From Argopecten irradians (lineage: Eukaryota > Mollusca > Bivalvia > Pectinida > Pectinidae), in the NCBI RefSeq assembly GCF_041381155.1, contig NC_091143.1, positions 28,831,331-28,895,330 on the forward strand: DNA of 64,000 nucleotides, written 5' to 3'. Position numbers and translations under genes: made by a program. Of the stretch, positions 45,284 through 58,421 are shown piece by piece (positions within the stretch are counted from its first letter, which is position 1; each line of letters begins with the position of its first letter). The notes beneath the pieces are model-generated. The model saw nothing but the letters and a program-made list of their open reading frames with translations, was not told the DNA's origin and searched no databases.

Positions 45284-48243
45284 TTAACATTTTTTCAACC
45301 GAAGTAGACAAATGAGGTATCAAAATGACCACATTTAGAACTAAACAAATACATATCAGGACCAAAAAATCCAATATATGTAGTGATTTCTACGCAGGAA
45401 ATGAAAACATCGGATTTTAAGCTCAAAAATGGTGATTTTTCAGCAAATTTTCATATTTTGTTTGACGCAGCAAAAATGTTTCCCAACAAACAATCTATTA
45501 TTTCTAATAAGTTTTTTGACCACTTATCAATCTGTTTACAACAACAACAACAACAACAAAAACCAAATGTTAACATTGTATAGGTTCCGGTTATGACGTC
45601 ATCAAGATGGCCACCATCTCGAATTTCACTTAAAAAATGAAGAATAGTCATAACACTGATATTTTTCAACTAAAGTAGACAAATGTGGTATCAAAATGAC
45701 CACAATAGAACGACAAATACATATCAGGACCAAATAATCCAATATGTGTAGTGATTTGTACGGAAAAAATAAAAAAATAAGCTTTTAAGCTCAAAAATGG
45801 TGATTTTTCAGCAAATTTTTCATACTTGGCTTGACGCAGCAGAATATGTTTCCCAACAACAAATTATTACTCGTAATCAGTTATTTAAAACTCCTATCAA
45901 TCAGTAAAATTAAAAAACATCATCAATAAATATATAGAAATGCAAAAAAAGAATTATTGTTATACTCCTCAATTTTTTAGCAGCGTAGAATTAGCATAGC
46001 GTCATCAAAAATAACACAACACCTACTGATAGCGTAACAAATGTAACCTAAGCTAAGCCATGTGTTTCCGTTAATATCATTAACAGTTCCCAAAGCGTTT
46101 TTTTGTGTCTTTGAAAATGAGCACATTCATGTGTTTATTTCCTATGCATTAGCATAAGCAAAATGTCAGATGGTTACTACAATGTCACTAAATAATATGT
46201 CTTTCACTGGTTCTCAATGATAAAACCATTATCATTGTGCGTGCTTTCTCGCCTCACTGACCTATCCACTGAAGAGACTCGGCATATCTGGTAGCTGGTA
46301 CATGCAGTCCGAATCAGAGTACTCGAGAGATATCAGTATCCAATTCGTCGAAAGCCAGATCGACGTTTTCGATGTCGATGAGCTCATGTGACACTGCATT
46401 ACCAGTGTTGTTCTAGCCTTTTATGACCCATCCATGACCAGAGTTCATATCAAGAACAAACAGGTTCAGGGATGTGGGTTCTCTTTCAGATTCTTAACAT
46501 ATCGTACGTATATGCTGTTTCAGACTTCTCCGGCATAATGGAAATTACACCAGATGCACATTCTTCCAATGGTGGAATTGGTTCTCCTTAGCACATTAAC
46601 TCCATAATTGGTATGAAGTACTTTCATCAATCTTGTGGACCCTCGTGCAACCATAAATGGCACAGGTTGATATCATTGAGGTCATTAATGAGGGCATATA
46701 ATGTTAAATGTTTTTTCATTGGTCTGACTTTCTCCCACTCCCTTGTAAGGTGCTGGTTGTGTCACATCTGGTGTATGCGCAAAGAGACCATTGAAGACTC
46801 TCCAGTAAAAAGTTCTCTAAAGTGCTTTCCAGACTTGGCAAAGAGTGAACTTCACTGCAGACCTCATTGTATGACCTCAAAAAAAGAATCCACCTGTGCC
46901 ACCTATGGTCACTGAGGTTCACAAGAATGAGGAATTGTGCCTTCATTTTATATCAAATTAAGGAGAACCAACTCAATCCTCCGCAGATGTTGATTGGTGT
47001 CTTTGTCCATCATGCCGGCGGAAGTCTGGAACATCCCATATAAATATGTGAATCTAGGTGGAAACTAGGTTGGAAAACAGGGAAGAGGGCTCCCACATAC
47101 CTGAAACCGATGTTTATGATCTTAACTCTGACCATGGACAGTTGACAAGTTAGAACCACGATGGTAACCGGTAATGTAATGTCAATCAGGTCACCGAGGT
47201 CGAAGACGACACTCTGGCGAGAAAGCACGCACAACGAAAATGATTAGCATTAAGAAATAGTGAAAGAAATATGTGGACACTGTAGTAACCATCTTATATT
47301 TCCTTGCGTTATACACAGGAAATAAACAATGGATGTGCTCATTCTAAAAGACACAATATGTTTCGAAAAGTGTCATGGTATTTACGGAACTTTAATTTGA
47401 TACCCTATAGCTATTAGTTAGCGTTTTGCTGTAATAATTAGTTTTTGAGAGGCTACTAGTCTACAAAATTTCGAACATGAAAATGGATTATTTTGAAGTC
47501 CTCCACTTAGATATTCAGCCAACTTTAAATTCAAATTTGTTAAGATATAAATCGTCAATAGCCAATGTTATATTCAGGAAATTCCAAGACACCAGGAAAC
47601 TGTAGTGTTAGCGGTTGGAAAAATAACAATCATATGCCGCATCCGGTGATGTTTTGTAAACCAAATGATGGTATAACAATTCTCTTTTGCATTTCTATAT
47701 ATTTTTTGTTGTTGTTGTTTTAACAGATTGATAAGAGGTTCAAATAACTGATGTGAATAATAATTTGTTGTTGGGAAAACAATTTTGCTGCTGTCAAGCC
47801 AAATTGAAAAAATGCTGAAAAATTACCATTTTTGAGCTTAAATAATTATTTTTTTTTCATTTCCTGCGTTCAAATCACTACATTTATTGGATTATTTGGT
47901 CCTGACATGTATTTGTTGTTCTATTGTGGTCATTTTGATACCTTCATGTGTCTACTTCAGTTGGAAAAATGTCAATGTTATGACTATTTTTTATTTTTTC
48001 AGTGAAATTCGAAGATGGTGGCCATCTTGATGACGTCATAACCGGAACTTTATACGATGTTTAACATTGGTTTTGGATTGTTTTTGTTGCTGAAAACTGA
48101 TTGACAAGTGGTCAAAAAAACTTATAAGAAATTAATAGATTGACTGTTGGGAAACATTTTTGCTGCGTCAAACAAAATATGAAAAATTTGCTGAAAAATC
48201 AACATTTTGAGCTTTAAATCCGATTTTTTTTTCATTTTCCTGC
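45284..48243. mobile_element. Large foldback element with ~0.6-kb inverted arms
   Basis: The left arm, about 45284-45960, contains two tandem ~380-bp units (from 45284 and 45664), each with AGTAGACAAATG, GTATCAAAATGACCACA and GCTCAAAAATGGTGATTTTT. The right arm, about 47690-48243, is the reverse complement of the same sequence, including CGGTTATGACGTCATCAAG and a (CAA)n/(TTG)n tract. About 1.7 kb lies between the arms. It sits exactly at the junction between the two P/Q units. Confidence 0.75.
46260..47235 (-). pseudogene. Possible decayed transposon ORF inside the foldback element
   Basis: The minus strand between the arms shows broken frames. At 46716-46946 the peptide ends YTRCDTTSTLQGSGRKSDQ, which resembles the (T)GCDTxSxxxGxGK motif of a multicopy uncharacterised protein common in cnidarian and mollusc genomes; this comparison is from memory. 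Further on, a piece reads LPPLEECASG in another frame. Several stops and frameshifts. Identity uncertain. Confidence 0.3.
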
Positions 48244-48244
48244 G

Positions 48245-49800
48245 TTCTCGCTCTGAAACTGTCAAGTGGCTATATACACTGTCGACAATTTATTTACTTC
48301 CGTTCATACGTCCTTATACGATGTACGTTCTGAATAAACTATCAAAAAGACGGTAACGGATATCCCTTAGTGATATCAAACTGGATACATGTTTCAAGGG
48401 TATACTGTACATGTGTAGAAAACGAAACCTCACGCAATAAATGGATGAAATAACAGGCTAGGCCTATATAAATCTTCTCCATGGCGGTTTAAAAATCATT
48501 TGCATTAGGTAAATAATACCCAGTCTCATAAATTCCTAAACATATTTCATCTTATAACCAAAGAAATAATAAGAATAAAAATAACCTGCATCTTTACAGT
48601 ACATAACTTTAAGGTTCATGTAAAGGCTTTAACCAGTGACATTGTGCAAGCCTATAACTCATTACTGTGCTGCAATTGAACAAAACTAACTTCATTAATT
48701 GTTGGTATGTACCCTGGCTAACTGTCAGTCTTACTGTGGATATGTAATTTGTGAAGCTGCTTGTAAATTTCAATAAAATAAGAGAAAAATGCATATTTCT
48801 GGAGAAGACATATAACTCGTGTGAATTGCATTGAAGGAACCAAATAAGCATGCTATCGTGTTCAGTAGTGACTATGCCAAGTACTCCAACAGTTTGTTTG
48901 GCAAAATCGGACCAGCGAATAGCGCAGGAGCCTATTGTTGAAATGCAAATGGCTGCTTTAAATGGCGGATCACAAATATAGCATATAAGAAGACATTTTA
49001 ATTGATACAGGTGCTCTTGTATACACTATAAGGTACTCTGAACATGACAAGAAGACTATTTACGAATAAAAATAGTTAAAATGTTGACTTTGAGGCTCTT
49101 TCCGGAAACTTGCATTTTTCGCCCCAAACAGATCGGTTGAACTATTTTTTTCGTGAAGAGTCTTCTTGTCATGTTCAGAGTACCTTATGGTGTCTTTAAG
49201 AACATTTGTATCAATTGAGATGGCTTCTTATGTGCTATATTTGTGATCCGCCATTTATAGCAGCCATTTGCATTTACTACAATAGGCTCCTGCGCTATTT
49301 GCTGGTCCGATTTTGCCAAACAAACTGTTGGAGTACCTGGCATATTCACAACTGGACACGATGACATGATTATTTGGTTCCTTCAATGCAATTAACACGA
49401 GTTATATGTCTTATCCAGAAATATACATTTTTCTCATATTTTACTGAAGTTTACAAGCAGCTTCACAAATTACATATCAACAGTAAGACTGACAGTTAGC
49501 CAGGGTACATACCAACAATTAATGAAATTAGTTCTGTTCAATTGCAGCACAGTAATGAGTTTTAGGCTTGCAAAATATCACTGTTTAAAGCCTTTACATG
49601 AACCTTAACTCCATGCATGGCCTCAGCACGTGCATGTACCTGCCAATCGATAAACATCCAATATGGATTTGTGTTTGATTTTTATACAAGTAGCTGCTTG
49701 GAACGTAAGAGCTAGCTTCAATAGTTGTTACTTTAAAATCTAACGCACATTTAAACACTACATGTATACAAAAGCTAAGAACAAAAATGTACTTACATTA
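48245..49800. repeat. Unit P, copy 2, with the same internal palindrome
   Basis: Near-identical to 41852-43406. The inverted arms here run about 48609-49070 and 49140-49611. Confidence 0.85.
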
Positions 49801-50296
49801 GCTTGTCCTCAGCGGGACTGGTTACCTCACAAATATTACGAAACTACCCCCTGGACAAAATGGGTGGGTGTTTCACAACCAGTCACGGGATGTTTAAACA
49901 CTTATTTGTTAAGGGTTGGTAATACCTGGTCAGAGTACATGTATGATCATTGAACCGTATCGTGTCCATTCCAAAATAAACATAATAGACCCGATTCTCG
50001 TCCACCAACAACGACAATAGAGAACCAGATTTCGCTACAGGTTAACGAAATCTATTCATGTCACCATTCAATATAGGTAAACACACAGGGATCTGGAAAT
50101 TAGTTGTACAGTTTATATATCGTATACTGTTATACAGTTTGGACCTATCAGAGTGTCCAAAGTCCATTCTTGGGCGTTTAAGGGGTTCTATATAAAATAG
50201 GTAAAAGCCTAGCCTAAATTGAACTGTACATGGAATGTGTGGTACATGTACAGTGTACCATGTCATCCTCGATACTCCAGGGGTTATTATCATTGG
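49801..50296. repeat. Unit Q, copy 2, joined directly to unit P
   Basis: Close match to 44780-45275 with no intervening segment. It continues into a short palindromic MITE remnant (CATCCTCGATACTCC at 50270 to ATCGAGGATGG near 50341). Confidence 0.8.
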
Positions 50297-50344
50297 CGTG
50301 GATATTACGTCATTGACAGTTACCATTGGAGAATCGAGGATGGT

Positions 50345-52015
50345 GCCATATTATATATAGAAAACGATTTTACCCATTTTTGATCAAGACCGCTAATCTA
50401 GTGGGTCTATATTGACATAAACTTTAACTAATTCTCAGATCCCTGTGGTACATATATACATGCCTTTCTACACAATGTAGCTGTTGCTGCCTCTAAAGAT
50501 AAAAGTATGAAAGCATACTCAATGGACTCCATAGTGTAAAACTAAAAATATCCAATGACTTTTTAATTATGATCATCAGGTGTCCTCCCCCTGAGCCGTG
50601 GTGACTTGTTGATTAACGGTGTCTTTCTCATGGGAAAAGAAATGTACCTTACCAATATAGGTATATTTATCTTAAGAGTTTTATCTAATTTGAGATACTC
50701 AGATGGGGTTGACAGAATACTTGTTTCGAGCAGCATGAAACATGATTTCAATCTTTATCGATTTACTGAATCCTGAAACTTGGTTACAGTTGTTATACCG
50801 CCGACAAAAAACAATTTTATCTAATTAAAACAGGAGCAGACGAATTATTCTCTCAAACCTACATGTGTAATACTTCCTGGTCTTTGGCAATACAAACATG
50901 TCGCTTGAAGCTGTATTGCATGCATGCAATAAAGCCTCGTGACGTTACAGCGCAAACAAAATTACTATGTTCTAGGTGAAATTTTAACTTTTTTTTTCCA
51001 GGAACTAGGCTGGCTTTATTTTAAAAGATACAAACAACAGGATTTACGTTGGAAATATCACACATTTTCCATCTTTGTAGAATTTACTTGCAGCCACGTT
51101 TTTTCGAATTTGTTTCAAAATGGCAATAATACGTCGAGGTTGGAGAGAAAAATACTCTTTCATACATGGATATGAAGTATTGGGATGTTCTACCATCGGG
51201 ATTAAAAAATGTTGTAACACCCTCGACAAAGCCTCGGGTTTTACAACATTTTGTGACCCTCGGGTAGAATATCCCGTTATAAATCGTTAGTTATCCCGTA
51301 TTATTCGTTAGCACCCCCGCATAATTCGTTAGTACTCTCTTTGTGATCAAACTATTTGCACGGACATCTAACCATCTATAATGTAAGGATAAACCAGTAT
51401 GGCGTCTTACATTAGTTATAAAAATGTAAATAACCCGATCCAACATAAATAGAAAGTCTTTGTGGTCAGATAATGAGTATGGATGAATTTGAAACAATAG
51501 ATCTATTACAGCACCACCGTTTGATTACGTTAAGTCGACACATTCTCCAGCAGGTGGCTCATAACGGACGGGGCAGTACAAACGATGACAGCCTGTCTGA
51601 AATAGATGTAAAAATGCATAATTAAAATGACTTTCATTGAAATTTTGATTATTTTATGAATTGTCAATACATTTAATGATGTGAACGTGTGTCCGTCGGA
51701 CAGACATAAATAATGCATTATACGAAAAGTTACGACTTCTATAGTCTATAGAGGATAATCTTTGTTATTCATCAAGAAACAGGGAATACTTTATTAAATA
51801 CATTTTACGTCTCCATTCTGTTGGTCTAAATCCAATAGAAACAATGCACGTAAAATTATATTTTCATTATGATATTCCAAAAACGGTTTTCCTGTCTAAA
51901 CGAATTTTTCACTGCGAATTCTGTGTTCTGATATGTCAATATCGAGTTAACATATTAAAACCAATATTTTCACTCGGGTGAAAAATACCATGCCTATTCG
52001 GTAACGTGAAGTTAG
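50345..52015. other. Intergenic, MITE scraps only
   Basis: 50792-50846 is a reversed fragment of the 3037-3402 MITE (CAGGAGCAGACGA). 51150-51275 is a foldback with arms around AATGTTGTAACACC and GGTTTTACAACATT, flanked by GGGATGTTCTACCATCGGG and CCCTCGGGTAGAATATCCC. No gene seen. Confidence 0.5.
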
Positions 52016-52019
52016 CCTC

Positions 52020-52375
52020 GGATTCGGGATTCGGGTTTTGAATAACGAATCCGGTGCCAGTACCTTATTCGTTATTCAAGAAGGAACAAATTCTTCGAGA
52101 AATTGCTTTGAGTTTGAATAACGAATCCGGTGCCAACACGTCTTCGTAATTCGGTTTTCAATTTTGAATAAAAAATACGGTGCCAGCACCTTATTTGTAA
52201 TTCAGTAAAACATACATCAATATCACTTCAAGACTTGAAAACCGGAAAACACCTCGCTAGATCGCTTGAAAAACGGTTCCGGGTACCAACACCGTATTCG
52301 TTATTCGGTTTTCAATTAGAAACATCGAATCCGGTGTCAGCACCTTATTTGTTATTCAGTACAACTTATTATTTC
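52020..52375. repeat. Degenerate array of GAATAACGAATCCGGTGCC units
   Basis: At least five spaced units of GAATAACGAATCCGGTGCCA followed by GCACCTTATTCGTTATTC. Each unit is itself an inverted repeat (GAATAACGAA and TTCGTTATTC). A further half unit is at about 52905-52950. Confidence 0.75.
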
Positions 52376-53020
52376 AAGCGGATAGTTATGTTACTCCTCA
52401 ATTTCCTTATTGAGATAGGTATTGGATTGCAATAAAATAAAAGTCAAAATGTCAAAAATTATTGCGTTCTAAATACAAGTGAAGTAATTCAAAATATTAA
52501 CTCATCATCATTTATTGGGGAATATTAATAAAACAAATTGAAATAATAATTAAAATAAGAGGTAATGTCACTTTCCGCCTGCCAGGACCGAGGCCACGCA
52601 CCGCTCTTAGTTTATAAAATATTTTACCAATTACGCTTTTCTCATTTTTCGGTATGACCGGATCGGAGGACTCCAAAACTACATCCCCCAATAAGATCAT
52701 TTATATATCAAGTCTGAAATATGTGCATTTGAACATTATATATTTTGATATTTATTTTTATGTCAAACTGAATAACGAAAAACGATATAAGGAGGTGTTT
52801 TACGTCTAGAACAATTTATCGTGGTATTTATTTTTTTGAGGTTGTGAAATAATGTTTTAATCAGTTTTTAATGTTTTGAAATTTTTATTTATTTGGTTCA
52901 TCTTTTTGAATAACGAATGAGATGCTGACATAGGATTCGTCATTGAAATTCCGAATCACTAATCCCGAATCGATGTGACGTCATGCGGCTTTAGTGCATG
53001 GGTAGCCATGCAATACAGTC
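52376..53020. other. Spacer before the minisatellite
   Basis: AT-rich; no gene seen. Confidence 0.45.
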
Positions 53021-53029
53021 TCGGGCGAC

Positions 53030-56000
53030 TTGAGTGTATTGCCGAAGACCAGCCAATATTACAGCTGTAGGTATAAGAGAAAGCCTCAGGCGACATGAGT
53101 GTATTGCCCAAGACCAGCGAGTATTACACCTGTAGGTATGAGAGACAAGCCAGTATTACACCTGTAGGTATGAGAGACCAGCCAGTATTACACCTGTATT
53201 TATGAGAGACCAGCCAGTATTACACCTGTAGGTATGAGAGACAAGCCAGTATTACACCTGTAGGTATGAGAGACTAGCCAGTATTACACCTGTAGGTATA
53301 AGAGAAAGCCTCAGGCGACATGAGTGTATTGCCCAAGACCAGCGAGTATTACACCTGTAGGTATGAGAGACAAGCCAGTATTACACCTGTAGGTATGAGA
53401 GACCAGCCAGTATTACACCTGTAGGTATGAGAGACCAGTCAGTATTACACCTGTATTTATGAGAGACCAGGCAGTATTACACATGTATTTATGAGAGACA
53501 AGCCAGTATTACACCTGTAGGTATGAGAGACCAGCCAGTATTAAACCTGTAGGTATAAGAGAAAGCCTCAGGCGATATGAGTGTATTGCCCAAGACCAAG
53601 CGAGTACTACACCTGTAGGTATGAGAGACCAGCCAGTATTACACCTGTAGGTATGAGAGACCAGCCAGTATTACACCTGTAGGTATGAGAGATCAACCAG
53701 TATTACACCTGTAATTATGAGAGACCAGCCAGAATTACACCTGTAGGTATTAGAGACCAGCCAGTATTACACCTGTAGGTATGAGAGACCAACCAGTATT
53801 ACACCTGTAGATATGAGAGATCAGCCAGTATTACACCTGTAGGTATGAGAGACCAGCCAGTATTACACCTGTAATTATGAGAGACCAGCCAGTATTACAC
53901 CTGTAGGTATGAGAGACCAGCCAGTATTACACCTGAGGTATGAGAGACCAGCCAGTATTACACCTGTAGGTATGAGAGACCAGCCAGTATTACACCTGTA
54001 GGTATGAGAGACCAGCCAGTATTACACCTGTAGGTATGAGAGACCAGCCAGTATTACACCTGTAGGTATGAGAGACCAGCCAGTATTACACCTGTAGGTA
54101 TGAGAGACCAGCCAGTATTACACCTGTAGGTATGAGAGACCAGCCAGTATTACACCTGTAGGTATGAGAGACCAGCCAGTATTACACCTGTAGGTATGAG
54201 AGACCAGCCAGTATTACACTTGTAGGTATGAGAGACCAGCCAGTATTACACCTGTAGGTATGAGAGACCAGCCAGTATTAATTACACCTGTAGGTATGAG
54301 AGAACCAGCCAGTATTACACCTGTAATTATGAGAGACCAGCCAGTATTACACCTGTAGGTATATGAGAGACCAGCCAGTATTACACCTGAAGGTATGAGA
54401 GACCAGCCAGTATTACACCTGTAGGTATGAGAGACCAGCCAGTATTACACCTGTAGGTATGAGAGACCAGCCAGTATTACACCTGTAGGTATGAGAGACC
54501 AGCCAGTATTACACCTGTAGGTATGAGAGACCAGCCAGTATTACACCTGTAGGTATGAGAGACCAGCCAGTATTACACCTGTAGGTATGAGAGACCAACC
54601 AGTATTACACCTGTAGGTATGAGAGACCAGCCAGTATTTACAGCCAGTATTACACCTGTAGGTATGAGAGACCAGCCAGTATTACACCTGTAGGTATGAG
54701 AGACCAGTCAGTATTACACCTGTAGGTATGAGAGACCAGCCAGTATTACACCTGTATTTATGAGAGACCAGGCAGTATTACACCTGTATTTATGAGAGAC
54801 AAGCCAGTATTACACCTGTAGGTATGAGAGACCAGCCAATATTACATCTTAGGTATGAGAGACCAGCCAGTATTACACCTGTAGGTATAAGAGAAAGCCT
54901 CAGGCGATATGAGTGTATTGCCCAAGACCAGCGAGTATTACACCTGTAGGTATGAGAGACAAGCCAGTATTACACCTGTAGGTATGAGAGACCAGCCAGT
55001 ATTACACCTGTATTTATGAGAGACCAGCCAGTATTACACCTGTATCTATGAGTGTATTGCCCAAGACCAGCGAGAACTCTACACCTGTAGGTATAAGAGA
55101 CAAGCCAGTATTACACCTGTAGGTATGAGAGACCAGCCAGTATTACACCTGTAGGTATGAGAGATCAACCAGTATTACACCTGTAATTATGAGAGACCAG
55201 CCAGTATTACACCTGTAGGTATGAGAGACCAGCCAGTATTACACCTGTAGGTATGAGAGACCAGCCAGTATTACACCTGTAGATATGAGAGATCAGCCAG
55301 TATTACACCAGTAGGTATGAGAGACCAGCCAGTATTACACCTGTAATTATGAGAGACCAGCCAGTATTACACCTGTAGGTATGAGAGACCAGCCAGTATT
55401 ACACCAGAAGGTATGAGAGACCAACCAGTATTACACCTGTAGGTATGAGAGACCAGCAAGTATTACACCTGTAGGTATGAGAGACCAGCCAGTATTACAC
55501 CTGTAGGTATGAGAGACCAGCCAGTATTACACCTGCATTTATGAGAGACCAGCCAGTATTACACCTGTAGGTATGAGAGACCAGCCAGTATTACACCTGT
55601 AGGTATGAGAGACCAGCCAGTATTACACCTGTAGGTATGAGAGACCAGCCAGTATTACACCTGTAGGTATGAGAGACCAGCCAGTATTACACCTGTAGGT
55701 ATGAGAGATCAGCCAGTATTACACCTGTAATTATGAGAGACCAGCCAGTATTACACCTGTAGGTATTAGAGACCAGCCAGTATTACACCTGTAGGTATGA
55801 GAGACCAGCCAGTATTACACCTGTAGGTATGAGAGATCAGCCAGTATTACACCTGTAGGTATGAGAGACCAGCCAGTATTACACCTGTAGGTATGAGAGA
55901 CCAGCCAGTATTACACCTGTAGGTATGAGAGACCAGCCAGTATTACACCGGCATTTATGAGAGACCAGCCAGTATTACACCTGTAGGTGTGAGAGACCAG

Positions 56001-57963
56001 CCAGTATTACACCTGTAGGTATAAGAGACAAGCCAGTATTACACCTGCAGGTATGAGATACCAGCCAGTATTACACCTGTAGGTATGAGAGACCAGCCAG
56101 TATTACACCTGTAGGTATGAGAGACCAGCCAGTATTACACCTGTAGGTATGAGAGACCAGCCAGTATTACACCTGTAGGTATTAGAGACCAGCCAGTATT
56201 ACACCTGTAGGTATGAGAGACCAACCAGTATTACACCTGTAGATATGAGAGATCAGCCATTATTACACCTGTAGGTATGAGAGACCAGCCAGTATTACAC
56301 CTGTAATTATGAGAGACCAACCAGTATTACACCTGTAATTATGAGAGACCAGCCAGTATTACACCTGTAGGTATGAGAGACCAGCCAGTATTACACCTGA
56401 AGGTATGAGAGACCAACCAGTATTACACCTGTAGGTATGAGAGACCAGCCAGTATTACACCTGTAGGTATGAGACACCAACCAGTATTACACCTGTAGGT
56501 ATGAGAGACCAGTCAGTATTACACCTGTATTTATGAGAGACCAGCCAGTATTACACCTGTATTTATGAGAGACCAGCCAGTATTACACCTGTAGGTATGA
56601 GAGACCAGCCAGTATTACATCTGTAGGTATGAGAGACCAGCCAGTATTACACCTGTAGGTATAAGAGAAAGCCTCAGGCGATATGAGAGTGTATTGCCCA
56701 AGGACCAGCCAGTATTACACCTGTAGGTATGAGAGACCAGCCAGTATTACACCTGCATTTATGAGAGACCAGCCAGTATTACACCTGTATTTATGAGAGA
56801 CCAGCCAGTATTACACCTGTATTTATGAGTGTATTGCCAAAGACCAGCGAGAACTACACCTGTAGGTATAAGAGACAAGCCAGTATTACACCTGTAGGTA
56901 TGAGAGACCAGCCAGTATTACACCTGTAGGTATGAGAGATCAACCAGTATTACACCTGTAATTATGAGAGACCAGCCAGAATTACACCTGTAGGTATTAG
57001 AGACCAGCCAGTATTACACCTGTAGGTATGAGAGACCAGCCAGTATTACACCTGTAGGTATGAGAGACCAGCCAGTATTACACCTGTAGGTATGAGAGAC
57101 CAGCCAGTATTACACCTGTAGGTATGAGAGACCAGTCAGTATTACACCTGTAGGTATGAGAGACCAGCCAGTATTACACCTGTAGGTATGAGAGACCAGC
57201 CAGTATTACACCTGTAGGTATGAGAGACCAGCAAGTATTACACCTGTAGGTATGAGAGACCAGTCAGTATTATACCTGTAGGTATGAGAGACCAGTCAGT
57301 ATTATACCTGTAGGTATGAGAGACCAGTCAGTATTACACCTGTAGGTATGAGAGACCAGCCAGTATTACACCTGTAATTATGAGAGACCAGCCAGTATTA
57401 CACCTGTAGGTATAAGAAACAAGCCAGTATTACACCTGTAGGTATGAGGGACCAGCCAGTATTACACCTGTATGTATGAGAGATCAACCAGTATTACACC
57501 TGTAATTATGAGAGACCAGCCAGTATTACACCTGTAGGTATTAGAGACCAGTCAGTATTACACCTGTAGGTATGAGAGACCAGCCAGTATTACACCTGTA
57601 GATATGAGAGATCAGCCAGTATTACACCTGTAGGTATGAGAGACCAGCCAGTATTACACCTGTAATTATAAGAGACCAGCCAGTATTACACCTGTAATTA
57701 TGAGAGACCAGCCAGTATTACACCTGTAGGTATGAGAGACCAGCCAGTATTACACCTGTAGGTATGAGAGACCAGCCAGTATTACACCTGTAGGTATGAG
57801 AGACCAGCCAGTATTACACCTGTAGGTATGAGAGACCAGCCAGTATTACACCTGTAGGTATGAGAGACCAGCCAGTATTACACCTGTAGGTATGAGAGAC
57901 CAGCCAGTATTACACCTGTAGGTATGAGAGACCAGCCAGTATTACACCTGTAGGTATGAGAGA
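53030..57963. repeat. 32-bp minisatellite, about 150 copies
   Basis: Consensus unit TATTACACCTGTAGGTATGA plus GAGACCAGCCAG, with a period of exactly 32 over most of the array. Common variants change GGTATG to ATTATG, TTTATG or GATATG, and CCAGCC to CAAGCC or CCAACC. A longer interruption (AAGCCTCAGGCGACATGAG, then TGTATTGCCCAAGACCAGCG) recurs near 53082, 53305, 53563, 54890 and 56660, so blocks of units were duplicated together. The left end (53030-53110) has the most divergent units. 32 is not a multiple of three and stops occur, so it is not a coding repeat. Confidence 0.97.
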
Positions 57964-58069
57964 AATACTTGTATTTGTTGATCACACTTTATCTATGTTT
58001 AGATTAAGCGACTCTAACAAAACGCTTATGATAAATATCAATAAATATAATAGAATGGAAATGACTCAC

Positions 58070-58410
58070 CTCGTCTGATAAGTGAATTTCTTCATCTTTA
58101 CACTTAGATGTTCGTCTGTGAATTACTAACGAAAATTCTATAAGACTGCTTAGTACATTTCCAATGGAACTGTGCGAAATCAAGACCGCTTTGATACGTT
58201 TGGTATGTTTCAAAGCGTCCCAATAATTCGGACCTGCATCAGCAATAAGGCACTGTAAGTTTCTGAACTTAGATCTGTTCGAGGCTGTGTATACTAGCGT
58301 AACAGGACTAAACACACGGTTATCACAGGTCGAGTTGTCTTCAAGTCCAGAAACATCAGATATGATCGTGTAGTTGAAATCCAGGTAGCAGTAATGTACT
58401 TTGGCATCTT
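58070..58410 (-). CDS. Possible single exon of an unidentified gene
   Basis: An open frame of about 110 codons ends at a good donor (GACGAG then GTGAGT, 58070/58069). It includes ADAGPNYWDALKHTKRIKAV and VLSSLIEFSLVIHRRTSKCK. The frame is closed by a TGA just before 58420 and has no in-frame ATG there, so an acceptor is needed; AG candidates near 58400-58405 are weak. I do not recognise a domain. No further exon is visible to the left, where the minisatellite begins, so the next exon would have to lie beyond it, or the frame is chance. Confidence 0.3.
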
Positions 58411-58421
58411 TAGGTGGCACG

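Noticed and set aside
45536-45562. Polyglutamine-coding repeat
   Set aside because: The (CAA)n tract is in the foldback arm and is mirrored as (TTG)n in the other arm; no gene is there.
46613-46915. 100-codon plus-strand frame in the foldback centre
   Set aside because: Overlaps the minus-strand frame with the CDTTS motif and has no recognisable content.
53030-57963. CRISPR array
   Set aside because: The 32-bp units follow each other without unique spacers and the DNA is eukaryotic; this is a minisatellite.
58418-58420. GTG as translation start of the 138-codon frame
   Set aside because: GTG starts are not expected in animal nuclear genes; an upstream splice acceptor is required instead.
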